From NCBI RefSeq assembly GCF_040869045.1, contig NC_090320.1, positions 251,100,978 through 251,164,977 of the forward strand: a stretch of DNA of 64,000 nt. The letters run 5' to 3'. Below, piece after piece: positions 32,090 through 44,165 of the stretch (positions within the stretch are counted from its first letter, which is position 1; the number at the start of each line of letters is the position of its first letter). The position numbers were made by a program, and so were the translations under genes. The notes under the pieces were generated by a model. That model had not been told where the DNA came from. It saw only the letters and a list, made by a program, of their open reading frames with translations, and made no database searches. The DNA is from Eurosta solidaginis. Lineage: Eukaryota > Arthropoda > Insecta > Diptera > Tephritidae.

Positions 32090-32828
32090 TTTTTATACTC
32101 AGCTGAGCAGAGCTCACAGAGTATATTAATTTTGTTTGTATAACGGTACCCCGTAAATGCATAAACTAATCGAGATAGATATAGACTTCTATATATCAAA
32201 ATTATCTGGGCGAAAAAAGAAATTCATTTAGCCATGTCCGTCCGTCCGTCCGTTTGTCCGTGAACACGATAACTTGAGTAAATTTTGAGGTATCTTAATG
32301 AAATTTGGTATGTAAGTTTCTGGGCACTCATCTCATAAAATGAACGAAATCGGACTATAACCACGCCCACTTTTTCGATATCGAAAATTTCGAAAAACCG
32401 AAAAAGTGCGATAATTGACTACCAAAGATGGATAAAGCCATGAAACTTGGTAGGTGGGTTGACCTTATGACTCGGAATAGAAAATTAGTAAAATTTTGGC
32501 CAATGGGCGTGGCACCGCCCACTTTTAAAAGAAGGTAATTTAAAAGTTTTGCAAGCTGCAATTTGGCAGTCGATGAAGATATCACGATGAAATTTGGCAA
32601 GAACGTTACTCCTATTACTATATGTCTTTTAAATAAAAATTAGCAAAATCGGATGCCGAGCACGCCCACTTAAAAAAAAAAAATATTTAAAGACAAATTT
32701 TAACAAAAAATTGAATATCTTTACAGTATATAAGTAAATTATGTCAACATTCAACTCTAACATTTGTCTCTAAAGCTCTCAGCTGAGTATGTAATGTTCG
32801 ACTACACCCGAACTTAGCCTTCCTTGTT
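32090..32828 (+). mobile_element. HINE/helentron-like element, variant A, short copy without tandem array
   Basis: TTTTTATACTCAGCTGAGCA at the left and CTCTCAGCTGAGTATGTAAT then GTTCGACTACACCCGAAC at the right, with CGCCCACTTTTTCGATATCG and GGGCGTGGCACCGCCCAC inside. The ~130-bp tandem units are absent. The hairpin stem has an uncompensated change (GTTCGA/CCGAAC). Confidence 0.75.
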
Positions 32829-32844
32829 TTATTTCGTATGGGGA

Positions 32845-33300
32845 CCAACCCGACCTAATGTATGTACATTAGAGTGATCTTAAAATTTTGATTTCCTCAA
32901 AAAGACTGTACCGCCCCACACACATTTTTCCTTTGCATGTAAGTAATCAATATCGCAACTCCTAGGCAGATTACGCCAGCTTAAGGGGTGGCACATTGGC
33001 ATTGACAATGCCGAAACAATTTTTTTCTTAATTTTCGAAAATAATGCCCGACAAAATCTTATAAAAAGTTGTAAGTATGCTATTTACTTATGATCTATTT
33101 ATAAGAAGAAAATGGAAACGAAAGCAATCAAGCATTTTTCAATGTTTCAGAGCCAATTGACACATATTTCTCCCACGTTGGGTCCACACCACCCAGGACC
33201 ACACCCATTTTATAAACATTTTTTTAAGGATCGAAGACCAACTTACTTTCAAAATACTATTATAACAAGAAATTTAAGAAACAAAAATATTTGAAATTTG
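32845..33300 (+). repeat. Dispersed repeat, inverted partner of 35085-35530
   Basis: GACTGTACCGCCCC, GGGGTGGCACATTGGCA, AATGCCCGACAAAATCTTAT and AAAAGTTGTAAGTATGCTAT match the reverse complement of 35280-35500 at roughly two-thirds identity by eye. No ORF. Confidence 0.6.
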
Positions 33301-33439
33301 GTGTCACCCCTCCTTTTTCGACCACTCATTATACTGCGTCTCGATTACTGGAAGAAGAATTGAAATATTGTAAAGAAAGTACTTATCCTTATTTTTTATA
33401 AATATGAATATTTCTAATAAAATCGACCAAAATCATTAA

Positions 33440-33556
33440 AAATCACCCCCCCCCCCCCCCTTTTTCACTTAGTGTCAAAAAACTGAAACCGTTCAAGAAC
33501 CCTCAGCTAAGAATATATTGTCCAGTTACACCCGAACTTAGACACCCTTTCTTGTT
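33440..33556 (+). repeat. Diverged HINE 3' end with poly-C run
   Basis: A C-run lies near 33447-33461. CCCTCAGCTAAGAATATATT, then a hairpin-like CCAGTTACACCCGAACTTAG and CCCTTTCTTG, match a HINE right end. The stem is broken. Confidence 0.5.
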
Positions 33557-34700
33557 CCAATTTTTCTAAATTTTTTTAAACTGTATTCTGTTACTCCATT
33601 AACTTAACAAACCAGTCTGCGGAATCATTTACAACAGTTAAATTCTCAACAACATGAATTCCTATTTGAATCCAGACTTATTATGCCATTTGGATGGGTC
33701 AACTTTAAAAAAATTAGTGGGAGTAAAATATCTTTCGAAAAACGAGTCCTTTTTTGGTTCACGGAGCTTCAGTGCTTTCGATAAAACATAACTTGCACAC
33801 TCAAGCTACATAGTTTTTAAATTAGAAAAAAATTTTAAGTGGCATCAAAATCCTCGTTAAGTGTTGCTGAACAAGGCAAGAAAGCCCATTTCGCGCGTAA
33901 CTATGTCCAACAACGTTCTTATATTTATTGGCTAAATAAAAAACCATTTATTATTTATCTTAGTATTTATTATAAAAATTTACTTTAGACCGGTGGACAC
34001 TAAAATTGACAGTGTGGCTGTGTTAGTAAGACTAAAATCATCGTAGTGGTAGTGGTTTAGTTGTTGAAAAAAAAAAGCATTGAGGTAGGATGTTGCGTTT
34101 AACGAAATCGTATGCATTATGAGTAGATTGCACGTATTTTTATGGAGAACGGCAGATCAAGCGACACTGGCGTATCTGACATGAAAAAGTAGCCAACTTC
34201 CAACTTTTGTTGCAAGCAAAGCATGAGAAGAAGAATTCGACATTTGCTTTGGATAAGTGTGCTTTCACACTCAGCAATTGAAATTATTTTACCCACTCGT
34301 TGGTTTTAACATTTTTCACAGTTATAAAATATATAAATGCAAGGCACGAAATATGTTAGCATATATTTTTCTTGTATTGTGAGAATGTTTATAACAGTGC
34401 TTCGCGAAATTTTGTATGTGAATGGGCAAGGCGAAATAAACTTCAATTGCTAAGTCTGAAGTACCTTTATATTTACAAACGCAACATCTTGCATGATTGT
34501 GGCGATTTTACTTACATGCAAAAGATTGCGTTGAACGCATCTACACATATGAAAAATTTGATTATGGCTCGGCCATGAAGCTCGAATTGAAATAAATGCT
34601 GGTAACAATTACCCTGATGCCATTGAGTGGTTTTTTTAAATTAATGGGGAACCATAATACAGATTTAACAAACATGGAGGAAGAACAAGAAAGGTTGTAT
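33557..34700. other. Nothing recognised
   Basis: AT-rich. The open frame at 34372-34578 has no family resemblance I can see. A hairpin MITE begins at 34701. Confidence 0.35.
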
Positions 34701-34926
34701 AATAGGGCGGGTCGATTTAAAAATCGCTCATTGCTCTGTGAAAATCGTATTCTAGGGATCAAAATAAGAAACTTTGCCGAAGGAACCATACCTCTAAAAC
34801 GGACATCAGATTTCGTTTTAGAGGTATGGTTCCTTCGGCAAAGTTTCTTATTTTGATCCCTAGAATATGATTTTCACAGAGCAATGGGCGATTTTTTTGC
34901 CTCCCCACAAATCGACCCGCCCTATT
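34701..34926. mobile_element. Hairpin MITE with near-perfect long inverted repeat
   Basis: Ends AATAGGGCGGGTCGAT and ATCGACCCGCCCTATT; the arms fold almost end to end. The inner ~53 bp (about 34748-34800 versus 34815-34867) are perfectly complementary around a ~14-nt loop. GTAT flanks both sides (34697-34700, 34927-34930). Non-coding; frames on either strand are mirror images. Confidence 0.85.
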
Positions 34927-35084
34927 GTATAAGCTTGTGTGTAAACGAACATCATATACTCAGCTATAGATCTATCATACAGTTCGTTTAGTTCAGTTTT
35001 TTGGCGCTAAGCATTATCGAAAGAGGAGTGTTTATTTAATGATTTTATAACAATTATTGCTCTATGTACAGGAAATAAGTGTAA

Positions 35085-35530
35085 AGTTTCTTCACAGTAG
35101 GTCAATTCTTCTTCTTCATTGGTCCAAAGAGGTTGTAACACCATTTCAAATGTTTAAGTTACGTCAACCGGTCTTTGAGTTATGGCTCCAGAAACGCTAG
35201 CCAATGCAAGATCAAATAAGAGGCGGTGAAACGCCCATTTATAAAAATTTTGATATTCATTTAATTGTTATAAATACGCTTTAGAAGAGAAATAGCATAC
35301 TAACAACTTTTTATAAGTATTTGTCGGGCATGACTCGAAAATTACAAAAGATCCGATTCTGAGCATTTTCTATGGCAATGTGCCACGCCTTAACTTGAAG
35401 TTATCTGCCCAAGACTTTGGAACTTAATTACCCACATACAAAGGAATAATATGAGGGAGCGGTACAGCTTTTTTATAAACCTTTATTTTTTTCATACAAA
35501 ATATGTCCAGTCTAATGTACATATATGAAC
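35085..35530 (-). repeat. Dispersed repeat, inverted partner of 32845-33300
   Basis: Reverse complement contains GCTGTACCGCTCCC, GGCGTGGCACATTGCCA and CATGCCCGACAAATACTTAT, then AAAAGTTGTTAGTATGCTAT. It continues beyond the shared part to ~35090 with GGAGCCATAACTCAAAG. Confidence 0.6.
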
Positions 35531-35839
35531 TAAATATAATTACTCTACCTATGTACATACCCTAAAATAAGTGCCAAATATCTCCTTGTGGCAAATGCGT
35601 TTGAAAAAAGCGTGTCTCGCCGAAAAACAAAAACAATTCCAACTGAAAAGTTTTAGAATATCAGAGATTTATTTATAACTAGCCTTTACCCGCGGCCCCG
35701 TCCGCAAGGAAAATTTTAAATATATGGGCTATTCGCGTTAGCCTGCTTATTATCTGTTTAGAATTTTGTTTTCTGTCTAATGCATTTTATTTTTGTAATT
35801 GAGTAAAAAAAAGAACTAAATGAGCTGATAACCTGATAG

Positions 35840-38800
35840 GATCCCAAATGATCCCGAAATTATCCAGAAAAAGCTACGAAATGACCCCAACGCTATCGCG
35901 GACAGATCCCGAAAACCTTCCAGAAATGCCCCGAAAGGGTCTCCAAAAGTTCCCCGAATAGTCCCAAAAAAACCCGAAATGAGAGCGACACGATTCTAGA
36001 CGTATCCAGAGAACCACACAGAAATGATCCCTGAAGGTGTTCCAAAATGATCCCGAAAAGGTTCCGAAATGACCCTGACGGGCTCCCGGGCGGATCTCAA
36101 AAACCATCCAGAAAATATCCAGGAAGGGTCCCTAAATTATCCCAACTAACTCCAGAAAAAGTTCCGAAATGGCTCCGAGGGGATCCACGATGGATCGCGA
36201 AAACCATACAGAAATGATTCCGGAAGGATTCCAAAATGATCCCGAAATAGTCCGGAATTGACCCAGATGGGATCCCGCACAGATCCAGAAATGATCTCGG
36301 AAGGGTGCAAAAACTACCCCGGAAAAGTAACAAAAAATCCCGAAATGGCTCCTACGGCATCCCGGACGGATCCAGAAATGATCTCGGAAGGGTCCCCAAA
36401 TGATCCCAAAATGGTCCCGAAATGACCCTGATGGACCCGGCAAACCATCAAGAAATTATGCCGAAAGGGTCCCAAAATGATCCCGAAATAATACAGAAAA
36501 AGTCACGAAACGACCCCTAGAGGATCCCCAAATGATCCCGTATTAGCCCCGAAAAGGTCCCGAAATAACCCCGACGGGATCCCGGACAAATCCCGAAAAC
36601 CATCCATAAATGATGCCGGAAGGAATCCCAAATGATTCCGTAAAAGTCCCGCATTGATTCCGACGGGATCCCGAACGGATACCGAAAATCATCCAGAAGT
36701 GATGCCGGAAAGGTCCTCAAATGATCACCTAATAGTCCCGAAATTACCCTTAAGGGGTCACGGACGGATCCCATAAACCATCCAGAAATGATCCCGATAT
36801 AGTCCCGAAGAAGTCCCGAAATGACCCTGACGGGATTTCGAACGCACCCCTAAATGACCCTGACGGGATTCCGGACAGATCCCGAAATCCATCCAGAAAT
36901 GATCTTGGGAGGGACCCCAAATGATCCCGAAAAAGTCCCGCAATGATTCCGAGGGGATCCTGATCGGATACCGAAAACCATCCAGAAGTGATGCCGGAAA
37001 GGTCCTCAAATGATCACCTAATACCAAAATGACCCTGACGGCATCCCGGACTGATCCCAAAATCCATCCAGAAATCATCTTGGGAAGGTCCCAAAAATAT
37101 CCCGAAATAGTCTCGGAAAAGTTCAGAAATTACCCTGACGGGTTCCCGGACGAATCCTGAAAGCCATCTCTAAATGATCCCGAAAAAGTCCCGAAATGAC
37201 CCTGACTGTACCCCGAAAGGATCCCGAAAACTATCCAGAAATGATGCCGGAAATGTCCTCAAATGATCACCTAATAGTTCCGAAAAGACCCTGACGGGAT
37301 CCCGAACGGATCCCGACAACTATCTAGAAATGATGCCGAAAGGGCCCGCGAATGATCCCGTATTAGTCGAGAAAAAGTGCGGAAAAGAACCCGACGGGAT
37401 GCCGGACGAATCCCAAAAACCATCCAGAAATGATCTTGGGAGGGTCCCAAAATTATCCCGAAATAGTCCGGGAAAAGTCCAGAAATTACCCTGACGGATC
37501 CCGGACGAATCCTGAAAACCAATCTTAAATGATGCCGAAAAAGTCCCGAAATGACCCTGATGGGACCCGGAAAGGATCCCGAAAACTAACCAGAAATGAT
37601 CTCTTAATAGTTCCGAAAAGACCCTGACGGGATCCCGAACGGATCCCGACAACTATCCAGAAATGATACCGAAAGGGCCCGCAAATGATCCCGTATTAGT
37701 CGAGAAAAAGTCCCGAAATGACCCTGACGGTATGCCGGACGAATCCCAAAAACCATCCAGAAATGATGTCGGAAGGGACCCCAATGATCACGAAAAAGTC
37801 CCGCAATTATTCCGACGGGAATCTGAACGGATACCGAAAACCATCCAGAAGTGATGCCGGAACGGTCCTCAAATGCTCACCTAATAGTCCCAAAATGACC
37901 CTGAGGGCATCCCGGACAAATCCCGAAATCCATCCAGAAATGATCTTGGGAAGGTCCCAAAACGATCCCGAAATAGTCTCGGAAAAGTCCAGAAATTACC
38001 CTGACGGGTTCCCGGACGAATCCTGAAAGCCATCCTTAAATGATCCCGAAAAAGCCCCGAAATGACCCTGACGGGATCCCGAAAGGATTCCAAAAACTAT
38101 CCAGAAATGATGCCGGAAAGGTCCTCAAATGATCCCCTAATAGTTCCGAAATGACCGTGACGGGATCCCGAACGGATCCCGACAACTATCGAGAAATTAT
38201 GCCGAAAGGGTCCGCAAATGATCCCGTATTAGTCGAGAAAAAGTCCCGAAATGACCCCGACGGGATCCCGGACGAATCCCAAAAACCATCCAGAAATGAT
38301 GCAGGTAGGTATCCCAAATGATCCCGAAATAATCCCGAAATGACCTCGTCGGCATCCCGGACGGATACCGAAAATTATCCAGAAATGATGCCGGAAAGGT
38401 CCACAAATGATCCCCTAATAGTCCCGAAATTACCCTGATGGGATCCCGGACGGATCCCGAAAACCATCCAGAAATGATGCCGGAAGAGCCCCCAAATGAT
38501 CCCGAAAAAGTCCCCAAATGACCCCGACGATATCCCGGGCGGATCCCGAAAACCATCCAGAAATGATGCCGGAAGAGCCCCCAAATGATCCCGAAAAAGT
38601 CCCCAAATGACCCCGACGAGGTCCCGCACGGATCCCGAAAACCATCCAGAAATGATGCCGGAAGAGCCCCAAATGATCCCGAAAAAGTCCCCAAATGACC
38701 CCGACATACTCCAGAAAAGGTTCCGAAATGGCTCCGAGGGAAACAACGACGGATCGCGAAAACCATACAGAAATGATTCCGGAAGGATCCCAAAATGATT

Positions 38801-39785
38801 CCGAAATAGTCCGGAAATGACCCAGATGGGATCCCGCACAGATCCAGAAATGATCCCGGAAGGGTCCAAAAACTATCCCGGAAAAGTAACAAAAAATCCC
38901 GAAATGGCTCCTACGGCATCCCGGAGGGATCCAGAAATGATCTCGGAAGGGTCCCCAAATGATCCCAAAATGGTCCCGAAATGACCCTGATGGATCCGGC
39001 AAACCATCAAGAAATTACGCCGGAAGGGTCCCCAAATGATCCCGAAATAAAACAGAAAAAGTCACGAAACGACCCCTAGAGGATCCCCAAATGATCCCGT
39101 ATTAGCCCCGAAAAAGTCCCAAAATGACGACCCTGACGGGATCCCGAAAGGATTCCGAAAACAATACAGAAATGATGCCGGAAAGGTCCTCAAATGATCC
39201 CCTAATAGTCCCGAAATGACCGTGACGGGATCCCGACAACTATCCAGAAATGATGCCGAAAGGGTCCGCAAATGATCCCGCATTAGTCGAAAAAAAGTCC
39301 CGAAAGGACCAAGACGGGATCCCGGACGAATTCCAAAAACCATCCAGAAATGATGCCGGTAGGTATCCCAAATGATCCCGAAATAGTCCCGAAATGACCT
39401 CGTCGGCATCCCGGACGGATCCCGAAAATTATCCAGAAATGATGCCGGAAGAGCCCCCAAATGATCCCGAAAAAGTCCCCAAATGACCCCGACGAGATCC
39501 CGCACGGATCCCGAAAACCATCCAGAAATGATGCCGGAAGGGTCCCCAAATGATCGCGAAATAGTCCCGAAATGATTCCGGAATAGTCCCGAAAATGTTC
39601 CAAAATAACCCCGACGGGATCCCGGACGGATCCCGTAAACTATACAGAAATGATCCCGGAAGGGTCCCAAAATGATCCCGAAATAGTCCCGAAAAAGTCC
39701 CGAAATTACCCCGGCGTAATCCCGGACCGATCCCGAAAACCATCCAGAAATGATCCCGGAAGGGTCTCGATATGACCCTTACGGG
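35840..39785. repeat. GATCCCGAAA-type satellite array (~3.9 kb)
   Basis: Dense iteration of GATCCCGAAA, AGTCCCGAAATGACCC, GACGGGATCCCGGACGGATC and AACCATCCAGAAATGATG. The main period is ~89-90 bp (CAGAAATGAT at 38291, ~38380, 38470, 38559, 38648). Large blocks are duplicated (36160-36560 matches 38720-39120 at an offset of ~2559 bp). Long open frames on both strands arise from the repeat and are not genes. Confidence 0.92.
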
Positions 39786-40508
39786 ATTACAAATAAGGTG
39801 AAGCTAATTATAAAACCATGTTAATAAGGCAGCAGGCGCATTGGAGCGAATAAAAAGTTAGATAGAAACATACAGGTAAAGCTAATAAAAGCGTGCTAAT
39901 AAAAACAATTGATGGAGGGCGGATGGCGGGAGTAGAGGAGAGGACCACTGATCGTTCCTCCAAAATTGTCTAGATCTCGTTCTGTATGTACCAGATACCA
40001 AAAACTATTGATTTAGGAGAAAATTTAGATTGAGTTATAACAATTTATGGATTTTACACCAGAGGGGGAGATAAAGGGGGGCGGGCGGAGGGTGTCACTG
40101 CTTACTTTGTAAGCCCTCGACTTATTTGACCCCTTGAGTCTGTGATATTGGTGAAGGCCAGTATACGTAAAGTTATAATGTGTAAAAATTATGAAAAATA
40201 ATTTCTCGAAGGGTTGTGGGACCCCCACCCCTCTTTCCATGTTCGAAAAAAATTTCGCTAGTAGACTACTGTCTGTGTCCCAAATTTCATCAAAATCCGT
40301 GTAGCCATTCTGGCGTGATTCAGTCGCAAAGACGAAAAAATATAATAATTAAATTATAACTGTTCCTAGGGGGCGGGAACCACGCCCCTTTTAAAAAATA
40401 TATAGCTAGTAGATCCTTCTAGACTATTGGCTATATGTGTGCAAAATTTCATCCAAATCGGTCCAGCCGTTCTTGCGTTATTGAGTCACAAAGACAAACG
40501 TCTGGACA

Positions 40509-40600
40509 AACATCCAAACATCCAAACATCCAAACATCCAAACATCCAAACATCCAAACATCTAAACATCCAAACATCCAAACATCTTAACATCCAAACT
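40509..40600 (+). repeat. (CATCCAAA)n microsatellite
   Basis: About eleven CATCCAAA octamers with a few changes (CATCTAAA, CATCTTAA), at the right end of the interspersed element. Confidence 0.95.
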
Positions 40601-40632
40601 TTCCCATTTATAATATATATTAGACTAGATTA

Positions 40633-41012
40633 AGAAAATTTTCATTCAACACGTTGATGGCAAGTCAATGGATGGTTTACATAATATGGTTTTTGAAATT
40701 TAAGAATACAATTAAACATTAGGTGATTTATTGATAAACATAAATGTATAATGGTTCTTTGTTTATACATATCTATGTTATCCTATTCAGTCTTAGGCAC
40801 GGCGGATTACAGCGAATTTTAAAATTTTCGCATAACATCCCATATACTTTTGAGGAAGAAATCTTCATGGCCAAAAAGTGGCTAGCTACTATAATACTTG
40901 TATTTCACGATGTTTGATGTTTTTTGCAGTTCCAGATGAAAAAGAGAGAGTGTTATGGGCATACGCGCTGAATAAATTTAGTTATATCAGTTTTTTAGTT
41001 AGTCTGAACCTA
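40633..41012. other. Nothing recognised
   Basis: Short AT-rich gap between the interspersed element and the LINE tail. A frame near 40878-41000 overlaps the LINE 3' end and is not supported. Confidence 0.35.
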
Positions 41013-43604
41013 GTTTGCTGTTGTTGGTGTTGTTGTAGCAGTGCTTCGCCCCACCTAATAGCTGCGACCGATCACAAATTATCATCAATATCCTCTAACG
41101 GGAGTCCAAGGAAACTAGCTGTTTCAACAGGGGTGGAGCATAATGAGAGGGGTGTTAGAGGCGTTGGTTCCACATTACAAATGAAGAGATGGTTGGTGTC
41201 ATGTGGGGACACATTGCAAGCGGGGCATACATTTCGTATGTCGGGGTTGATTCTGGATAGGTAAGAGATTAGCCTGTTACAGTATCCAGAACGAAGTTGA
41301 GCTAGAGTGACTCGCGTTTCCCTGGGGAGTATACGTTCCTCTTCCGCAAGTTTTGGGTACTGTTCTTTGAGTACTGGATTCACCGGGCAATTCTTGGCAT
41401 AAAGGTCCGACGCCTGTTTGTGGAGTTCACTGAGGACCTGCTTGTGTTTTTTGTCTTCATACGTCTAAGTTCTCAGGTGCCGTATTTCCTCATAATGCTT
41501 ACGGAGATGACTCCTTAAGCCCCTAGGCGGTGTTGGCTCATCAATCAGATGTCCGTTGGGATGTCCAGGTTTCTGGGTATTCAACAGGAACTGTTTGGTT
41601 AGCATCTCATTTCTCTCCCTGATAGCAAGTATTCTCGCCTTATTATGTAGATGGTGTTCTGTGGACACAAGAAGACAGCCCGTGGCGGTTCTGAGAGCAG
41701 AATTTTGGCAGGCCTGCAGCTTCTTCCAGTGATTAGTTTTTAGGCTTGGCGACCATATAGGGGACGCGTAGCAGGCAATCGGCTGGCCAATTGCTTTGTA
41801 TGTTGTAATGAGGATTTCTTTGTCTTCCCCCCAAGTACTACCAGCAAGGGATTTGAGGATTTTATTACGGCTCTGTATTTTCGGTACAATTGCGGCTGCA
41901 TGCTCACCAATATGTAAATCCTGATCAAACGCCACACCCAAGATTTTGGGGTGTATGTGGATGTTCAAAATGGTCGACATTTTGGACGTCCATGTTGTAA
42001 ATAAGGTCGCGTAGGTGATAAGCCCAGGTTTCGCGAGGCGAAAAAACTAGAGTGATTAGGGAGGTAGCCGTTTATTCTGTTGCAAAGCTCATCGATCTGT
42101 GGGCCTGGGCCTGTGGCCATTATTGTGCAGTCATCGGCGTAGGAAACGATATTAACTCCTTCTGGTGGCGAATGTAGCTTAGATATGTAGAAATTAAACA
42201 AAAGTGGGGATAGGACACCACCCTGTGGCACCCCTTATTTAGTTCTTCTTGGTTTTGATGTTTCGTTTCTAAATTGCACCGATGCCTGCCGACCTAGATA
42301 ATTTGCGGTCCACCTTTTAAGACATGGGGGAAGGGTAGACCCTTCCAGGTCTTGCAGTAGCGTGCCATGGTTGACCGTATCAAAAGCTTTTGATAGGTCT
42401 AGCGCAACGAGTACTGTTCTATGGTGGGGGTTTTGATTTAAACCGCAATTTATCTGGGTGCTAATGGCATTTAGCGCGGTGGTGGTGCTATAGAGTTTTC
42501 TGAAGCCATGCTGATGACAAGCTAGCTGCAAATTTGCTTTGAATTAGGGGAGCAAAATGGCTTCAAGCGTCTTGGCTACTAGCGATAGGAGAGATATCGG
42601 GCGATATGACTCTCCTATGTTAGCTGGTTTCCCAGGCTTTAGTAGCGGGACCACCTTGGCCATTTTCCATTTTTCGGGAATGACAAAAGTGGAAAGAGAC
42701 AGGTTGAAGACAAGCGCTAAATATTTGAACCCCTCTTTCCCTTCACTGCTTTGGATGGTTTAGCATGGCCGATGGCATCCTCAGCCTCTTTGGCGGTGAT
42801 GGTAATTGGTGACGCGCTGAATTTATGTTTATGTGCGTGTCTGTTGGCCCGCCGTCTATCTTTGTCGACCGTAGAATGCATTATATATTGTCGGCAGAAA
42901 GCGCTCGCGCATTTTTTCGCATCCGACAGCACTTTATCTCCAAAGGCGATGGATACTTTGTCATTGTGCCTAGACGGATTCGGTAGGGACTTTACGGTGG
43001 ACCAAAGTTTACCTACACCGGCAGAGAGGTTACAACCGGTACGGTGCTCCTCCCATTTCGCCCGCTTGTGTTCATCCACAAGGAATCTGATGCGTTGGTT
43101 TATATCCCTTATTTGGGGGTCGCCGGGATCGAGCTGTCTTATAAGGTCACGTTCTCTCGCTAAATTTGCGGCCTCCGCCGGAAAGTGGGGCCGAATTTCG
43201 GGAATTCTACCGGCGGGAATGAAGCGAGCCGAGCAGATTCAATGACCTTGCGGAAAGCTCGCTCCCCTTGACGGGCATCAGTCGGGATAGGGAGGGCAGC
43301 AAAGCGGTTGTCTGTAAAGGATTTGTATTCGTCCCACTTTCCTTTTTTAAAGTTTATGAAAGTGCTTTTTCTGTGACGATGAAGTCGGCGATACGCTCGA
43401 GCGAAATGAGTATAGGCAGGTGGTCGGATGCCAATGTTACCATTTCTGCCAGTTGACGCAGTTTATGAGTTCTGCGCTCATGATTGATATATCCGGCGAA
43501 CGGTGACAGCTTCCTACCATACCTGTGGGGGTGTCTCCGTTTATTGTGCAGAACTTCGTTTCTTCTTTTTGATCCGCCAACATCTCACCCTTACTGTCCG
43601 CCCG
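41013..43604 (-). mobile_element. LINE (endonuclease-RT), CAA-tailed, broken
   Basis: On the minus strand: endonuclease end at ~43390-43600 (ending SDHLPI near 43415), linker (42717-43240), RT (about 41965-42715) and C-terminal region (41072-41980). The 3' tail CTACAACAACACCAACAACA lies at 41013-41036. Truncated 5' within the endonuclease at ~43604. Relatives: 16870-18105 and a scrap at 54470-54600. Confidence 0.88.
41072..43600 (-). pseudogene. LINE ORF2 relic (EN end, RT, C-terminus)
   Basis: Multiple minus frames together cover ORF2. Endonuclease end: TPTGMVGSCHRSPDISIMSA then SDHLPI. Linker: KRAKWEEHRTGC and KLWSTVKSLPNP. RT: HQHGFRKLYSTTTALNAI, LDLSKAFDTVNHGTLL, PCLKRWTANYLGRQASVQFR, PQGGVLSPLLFNFYISKL and VSYADDCTIM (intact Asp pair). 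C-terminus: ASPIWSPSLKTNHWKKLQAC and NPDIRNVCPACNVSPHDTNH then LFIC, a CCHC-like end. An in-frame TAA at ~42239 replaces the codon before GVPQGG, and shifts occur near 42540, 43080 and 43440. Inactive. Confidence 0.85.
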
Positions 43605-43935
43605 CAAGTGATGGCCTGAAGGTTTAATGTGGCCAATTTTTGCATTGCGAGGTCTCAACTGGGAATCAAGTACTCATCTTCCACCATACAGGAATAGGCT
43701 TCTAATTAATTTGCCATCTCTAGAAAATCGTAGAGTGTTACTTGGCGTTATGTTCATTCACAAGCTCAACATTGGCGTGATTGACTCCGCCTTGTGTTTG
43801 CGTCGACTTTAGCACCTTAATGGAGCTGTTTTACCGGGGCGTACCGGATCTGTATCCGGCAAAGCACCATCACTTCGTTAACACTTCCCAAAGCCTTCGG
43901 GGAGCAACCTTATCACTACAACAACAACAACCCAT
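43605..43935 (+). mobile_element. CAA-tailed retroposon, chimeric copy
   Basis: It starts AGTGATGGCCTGAAGGTTTA and AATGTGGCCA (to ~43634), then 43635-43805 is LINE-derived, then the family resumes at TAGCACCTTAATGGAGCTGT and ends TATCACTACAACAACAACAA. The ~30 bp normally between GTGGCCA and TAGCACC is replaced by the LINE piece. Confidence 0.75.
43635..43805 (+). mobile_element. LINE RT C-terminal scrap inside the retroposon
   Basis: The plus frame gives LNWESSTHLPPYRNRLLINL then PSLENRRVLLGVMFIHKL. The PPYxxRLxxxxLxxLxxRR pattern is typical of LINE C-terminal regions and resembles the minus-strand frame near 270-330 of this window (PSYEDRCALISLQSLQCRR). No tail of its own. Confidence 0.65.
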
Positions 43936-43939
43936 ATTC

Positions 43940-44165
43940 AAACTATCCAAAATCATTGGAGGTCTCCCCTTCTCCTACTTGCAAATACGGGAGTCGATTG
44001 AAAAACTTTCTTGGCCGGAGTGTCTTCAGTGATGCATCAAACATGACCTAGCCAGCGAAGCCTTTAAGTTTTATTCGCTGCACTGTCTTCATATCTGCGT
44101 AAAGCCCATATAGCTCATCATTACAGGGGCCATGCTATGTTTTCTAGCCATTGTTCAAGACTCCG
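43940..44165 (-). mobile_element. RTE-like LINE C-terminal fragment
   Basis: On the minus strand 44165-44035 reads as YADMKTVQRIKLKGF-like coding, followed by a block resembling the SPAKKV region of RTE-type C-termini, with stops. It abuts the CAA tail of the retroposon at 43935. Confidence 0.5.

Larger units (their letters stand above)
35678..40632 (+). mobile_element. Interspersed element enclosing the satellite array
   Basis: Left edge ATAACTAGCCTTTACCCGCG (35673 on), a terminus style I recognise from many insect repeats. The right side has two related blocks with CCAAATTTCATCAAAATCCG (40280) and CAAAATTTCATCCAAATCGG (40442), then a microsatellite, ending near TATATATTAGACTAG (40632). That the two edges belong to one element is inference. 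No ORF. Confidence 0.45.

Noticed and set aside
35874..39743. Many open frames of 60-230 codons on both strands (Phe/Arg/Asp/His/Gly-rich repeats)
   Set aside because: All arise from the GATCCCGAAA satellite, which lacks stops in several frames. The products are periodic on both strands with no domain.
40878..41000. Short plus-strand frame with a VPDEKERVLWAYAL stretch, faintly THAP-like
   Set aside because: No zinc-binding C2CH pattern is complete and the frame runs into the antisense LINE 3' end.
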